Assembly: GCF_034427655.1 (NCBI RefSeq)
Contig: NZ_JAXOFX010000013.1
Coordinates: forward strand, 61,782 to 125,781
DNA: 64,000 nt
Direction of reading: 5' to 3'
Source: Robertmurraya_A mangrovi
GTDB taxonomy: Bacteria; Bacillota; Bacilli; Bacillales; Cytobacillaceae
Below the pieces are notes generated by a model. That model worked only from the letters and a program-made list of their open reading frames with translations, was not told where the DNA came from and did no database searches. Below, one piece after another: positions 61,241-64,000 of the stretch (position 1 is its first letter; every line of letters starts with the position of its first letter). The translations under genes were made by a program, and so were the position numbers.

Positions 61241-63314
61241 AGCTTTGTTGTTCTTCCTTATAGTCGCAACTAACACATTGGACTTGGACACCTTTTTTGA
61301 GTTTTTTCTCAACAAGAAGTCCTTCACATTTCGGACAGCTTCTTGGTAAAGGTTTATCCCAAGAAATAAATTCGCATTCAGGGAAACGATCACATCCGTA
61401 GAAGATGCGTCGTTTTTTACTTTTTCTCTCTATTATATTACCCTCTTTACAATTCGGGCACTTAACTCCGATGTCTTTAACAATAGGCTTAGTGTTACGG
61501 CAATCTGGGAAATTACTACATGCCATGAACTTACCGTAACGACCCATTTTAAACACCATCGGGTTACCACATTCTTCACAATCCTCACCTGCAGGCTCAT
61601 CTTTTATCTCAACCTGCTCCATTTCTTTTTCGGCTATCTCTAAATGCTTTTCAAATTCCTTATAAAAATCATTTATTATGTTAACCCATTTGGTTTTTCC
61701 ATCTTCTACATTATCTAAATCCTGCTCCATTTTTGCCGTAAACTCTACATCAAGAATATCAGGGAAGAACTCTGATATCAACTCTAATACGATTTCACCT
61801 AACTCGGTTGGGATAAATCGCTTGTTATCTAATGCGACATAGCCACGTTTTTGAATGGTATCGAGAGTTGGAGCAAATGTCGATGGTCTTCCTATCCCAA
61901 GTTCCTCAAGAGTTCTAACTAGTCTTGCTTCTGTGTAACGAGGCGGTGGTTGAGTAAAGTGTTGTTTCGGATCGATATCTTTCTTTAAGACCTCATCACC
62001 TTCTCTTAAATCAGGAAGCATATTATTTTTTTCTTCCGCCTGATCGTCAGTACCCTCAACATACACCTTCATGAAACCAGGGAACTTAACTTTCGAACCA
62101 TTTGCTCGGAAAATAATCTCACCATTTTTCAGGTCAACACTCATTGTATCCATAATTGCCGGTGCCATTTGACTAGCAACAAAACGTTCCCAAATTAATT
62201 TATAAAGTCGGAACTGGTCCCTAGAAAGAAATTCTTTAATAGAGTTTGGCTCTCTAAGGGTGCTAGTTGGTCTAATAGCCTCATGGGCATCCTGTGCATT
62301 TGTATTCTTTTTTTCTTTTCGCTTCTCTTCCTGTAGAAAAGCTTCTCCATAAGAAGCTTGAATATATTCTGATGCTTCCGTTTGCGCAATCTCGGAAATT
62401 CTAGTAGAGTCCGTTCTCATATAAGTAATTAAACCGACTGTACCTTCTTTTCCTAAGTCAATTCCTTCATAGAGCTGCTGAGCAAGCATCATCGTCTTTT
62501 TTGCACGGAAATTTAGTTTTCTAGCTGCTTCCTGTTGGAGTGAAGAAGTTGTAAATGGTGCCGCTGGGTTTCGTTTTCTTTCCTTTTTCGTAACAGCCGT
62601 TACTTTAAACTTATTTCCTTTCAGCTGTTTAAGAACATTTTGAACCTCAGCTTCAGATTTCAGTTCTATCTTCTCAGTTCCTATACCATGGAAATGAGCT
62701 TCAAACGCTTCCGTCCCTTTTAGAAACTCCCCTTCAATGGACCAATATTCTTCCGGGATAAAGTCTTTTATTTCTTTTTCTCTTTCAATTATAAGCTTTA
62801 CCGCAACGGATTGAACTCTTCCCGCGCTTAGTCCTTTTTTTACTTTCTTCCATAATAATGGACTGATGTTATAGCCAACTAACCGGTCTAGAATGCGTCG
62901 TGCCTGTTGAGCATCAACTAAATCCATGTTAATGGGTCTAGGGTGTTTGAACGACTCTTTAATAGCATCCTTTGTTATTTCATTAAAAACAACTCGACAA
63001 TCCGAGTGAATATCTACATCTAAACTATGAGCCAAATGCCAAGCAATTGCCTCTCCCTCACGATCCGGGTCAGCCGCTAGATATATCTTTTTCGCTTTTT
63101 TTGCTGCTGTTTTTAATTCCTTTAGAACTGGACCTTTACCGCGAATGGTTATGTATTTAGGTTCATATTCATTTGTTACATCAACACCCATTTGACTCTT
63201 TGGTAAGTCCCGAACATGCCCCATTGACGCTTTAACTTTATATTTTTTACCAAGATAACGCTCAATCGTTTTAGCCTTCGCAGGCGACTCAACGATTACT
63301 AAAAACTCTGACAT
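61239..63314 (-). CDS. topA: DNA topoisomerase I
   Basis: TopA relaxes negative supercoils. The 691-residue protein has the Toprim domain (VESPAKAKTIERYLG, E9 and DPDREGE at 82-88), the catalytic Y298 in LITYMRTDSTRIS, and three C-terminal zinc-finger-type segments (CEECGNPM...CSNFPDC, CPNCKEGN...CDRFPEC, CPKCEGLL...CVSC). The ATG at 63314 follows AAGGAGG. In B. subtilis the gene before topA is dprA; here 686 bases without a gene follow upstream to the window edge. Confidence 0.98.
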   Translation of the reverse strand: MSEFLVIVESPAKAKTIERYLGKKYKVKASMGHVRDLPKSQMGVDVTNEYEPKYITIRGKGPVLKELKTAAKKAKKIYLAADPDREGEAIAWHLAHSLDVDIHSDCRVVFNEITKDAIKESFKHPRPINMDLVDAQQARRILDRLVGYNISPLLWKKVKKGLSAGRVQSVAVKLIIEREKEIKDFIPEEYWSIEGEFLKGTEAFEAHFHGIGTEKIELKSEAEVQNVLKQLKGNKFKVTAVTKKERKRNPAAPFTTSSLQQEAARKLNFRAKKTMMLAQQLYEGIDLGKEGTVGLITYMRTDSTRISEIAQTEASEYIQASYGEAFLQEEKRKEKKNTNAQDAHEAIRPTSTLREPNSIKEFLSRDQFRLYKLIWERFVASQMAPAIMDTMSVDLKNGEIIFRANGSKVKFPGFMKVYVEGTDDQAEEKNNMLPDLREGDEVLKKDIDPKQHFTQPPPRYTEARLVRTLEELGIGRPSTFAPTLDTIQKRGYVALDNKRFIPTELGEIVLELISEFFPDILDVEFTAKMEQDLDNVEDGKTKWVNIINDFYKEFEKHLEIAEKEMEQVEIKDEPAGEDCEECGNPMVFKMGRYGKFMACSNFPDCRNTKPIVKDIGVKCPNCKEGNIIERKSKKRRIFYGCDRFPECEFISWDKPLPRSCPKCEGLLVEKKLKKGVQVQCVSCDYKEEQQS

Positions 63315-63719
63315 CTATAATCCTCCTTGAGAGGGATAATATGAAAAGCTCAGTTCACTTGAAAATATACAAGTCTCCGAGCAAAATACCCTTCTTTTGT
63401 AAAAATCACATTGATACCTTTTAAGTGATTTTATTTTTCTATTTTAATTATTAAAATTTAACCTATAAAAGTATTCATTATTATTAAACAAGTAAATCAT
63501 ACTTGTCAATCATAAGGGTAACCGTTTACAGTTTATCAATTGAATACCTGATGCAAAATGTATAACAGATTATAAATAAATTCAACCTTTTTCAAACAAA
63601 TTTCTTTATATCTATACAAAAACCCTTCAAAAAGTTAAAAATTTATGGTTATTTTTTTACTATTATGTATATATCACTAAAATTTAGAACTGAAATTCAT
63701 AAGAAAGGATCATATTTAT

Positions 63720-63763
63720 GGGGCTGTCCAAATAGTCAGTAATATGACTCTTTGAACAGCCCC
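63720..63763. repeat. Inverted repeat GGGGCTGTCC...GGACAGCCCC-like hairpin
   Basis: GGGGCTGTCCAAATAGTC (63720-63737) and GACTCTTTGAACAGCCCC (63746-63763) match at 16 of 18 positions around an 8-base loop and are followed on the plus strand by a T-rich tract. The GGGGCTGTYCAAA end resembles terminal repeats of IS elements common in Bacillus, so it may be a tiny MITE or IS scar; it also reads as a plus-strand terminator. Confidence 0.6.
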
Positions 63764-63796
63764 TTATTTTTTGTTTTAGCCGCTTAAAATAAGTCT

Positions 63797-63850
63797 GTTG
63801 ATTTCCGTTCCAGGCACTTCGCTTTCCGCGGGGCGGGCGGTGAGCCTCCT
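63797..63850. repeat. GC-rich palindromic repeat, half copy
   Basis: The first 54 bases match the left half of the element at 4748 (GTTGATTTCCG, CACTT, GCTTTCCGC, GAGCCTCCT). Similarity stops sharply after CCTCCT at 63850, exactly where the full copy continues CGGCG. The missing right half is replaced by unrelated DNA. Confidence 0.75.
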
Positions 63851-64000
63851 GATATGAACGAAACTGTCAAGGCCCCCACTCAACATTGGTATATAGGTTG
63901 TTTTTAGGCATCTTTAATAAGAGAAGCTATATTCGGCTTCTTTACTAAGTTAAGCTATGAGCCTTTAGGCTAAATGATCTCCTTCTTTAGCTTACTACCA

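Larger units (their letters stand above)
63315..64000. other. Gene-free region upstream of topA with mobile-DNA remnants
   Basis: The region is AT-rich up to about 63715. It then has an 18-base inverted repeat hairpin (63720-63763), a half copy of the GC-rich palindromic repeat (63797-63850) and, from 63851, unrelated sequence with a CTGTCAAGGCCCCCACTCAA segment. None of this codes for a recognisable protein on either strand within the window. The topA ribosome-binding site is at 63315-63330. Confidence 0.6.

Noticed and set aside
1..64000. CRISPR arrays, tRNA or rRNA genes, toxin-antitoxin or phage modules
   Set aside because: No direct-repeat arrays, no cloverleaf or rRNA sequence and no such protein families were seen on either strand.

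Overview
The window is one continuous stretch of housekeeping and motility genes from a low-GC, flagellated member of the Bacillaceae. Nearly every protein is recognisable as a Bacillus-type orthologue, and the gene order is that of the pnp-to-topA interval around the fla/che operon in Bacillus subtilis and relatives. Every convincing gene is on the minus strand, so transcription runs from high to low coordinates. The exact genus cannot be fixed from the sequence; polC, codY, the sigD/swrB pair, fliY, motE and swrD all point to Bacilli.

From the upstream (right-hand) side: 64000-63315 has no gene and carries remnants of repeated or mobile DNA. Then come topA, trmFO, xerC, hslV, hslU and codY (63314-55725), closed by a terminator after codY. 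A 545-base promoter region leads into a very long flagellar/chemotaxis operon (55179-28367): flgB-flgC-fliE-fliF-fliG-fliH-fliI-fliJ-motE-fliK-flgD-(TIGR02530-type gene)-flgE-swrD-fliL-fliM-fliY-cheY-fliO-fliP-fliQ-fliR-flhB-flhA-flhF-flhG-cheB-cheA-cheW-cheC-cheD-small membrane protein. Together they build the basal body, export gate, hook and switch, and carry much of the chemotaxis signalling core. A strong terminator follows. sigD, a DUF342 gene, a small K/E/Q-rich gene and swrB then form a separate unit with its own extended -10 promoter.

Further downstream lie the translation, nucleotide and envelope genes rpsB, tsf, pyrH-frr and uppS-cdsA-dxr-rasP, followed by proS, polC, the rimP-nusA-rnpM-ylxQ-infB-ylxP-rbfA-truB-ribF cluster, rpsO and the 5' two-thirds of pnp, which runs off the left edge. 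Many units end in clear intrinsic terminators (after rpsO, proS, rasP, frr, tsf, rpsB, the fla/che operon, codY and topA).

No toxin, phage, CRISPR or biosynthetic island is present, and I found no wholly new system. The points that merit a second look are non-coding: a GC-rich palindromic repeat present once whole and once cut in half next to apparent foreign DNA; sigD uncoupled from the fla/che operon; a hairpin lying between a Shine-Dalgarno sequence and the TTG start of swrD; a long structured leader before rimP-nusA; a perfect palindrome on the rpsB promoter; and an unusual density of TTG/GTG starts in the flagellar operon. The least characterised genes are the 110-residue membrane protein at the end of the fla/che operon and the 103-residue charged protein before swrB.

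Start codons were chosen mainly by Shine-Dalgarno spacing and remembered B. subtilis N-termini. Family assignments are from recognition, not from a database search.
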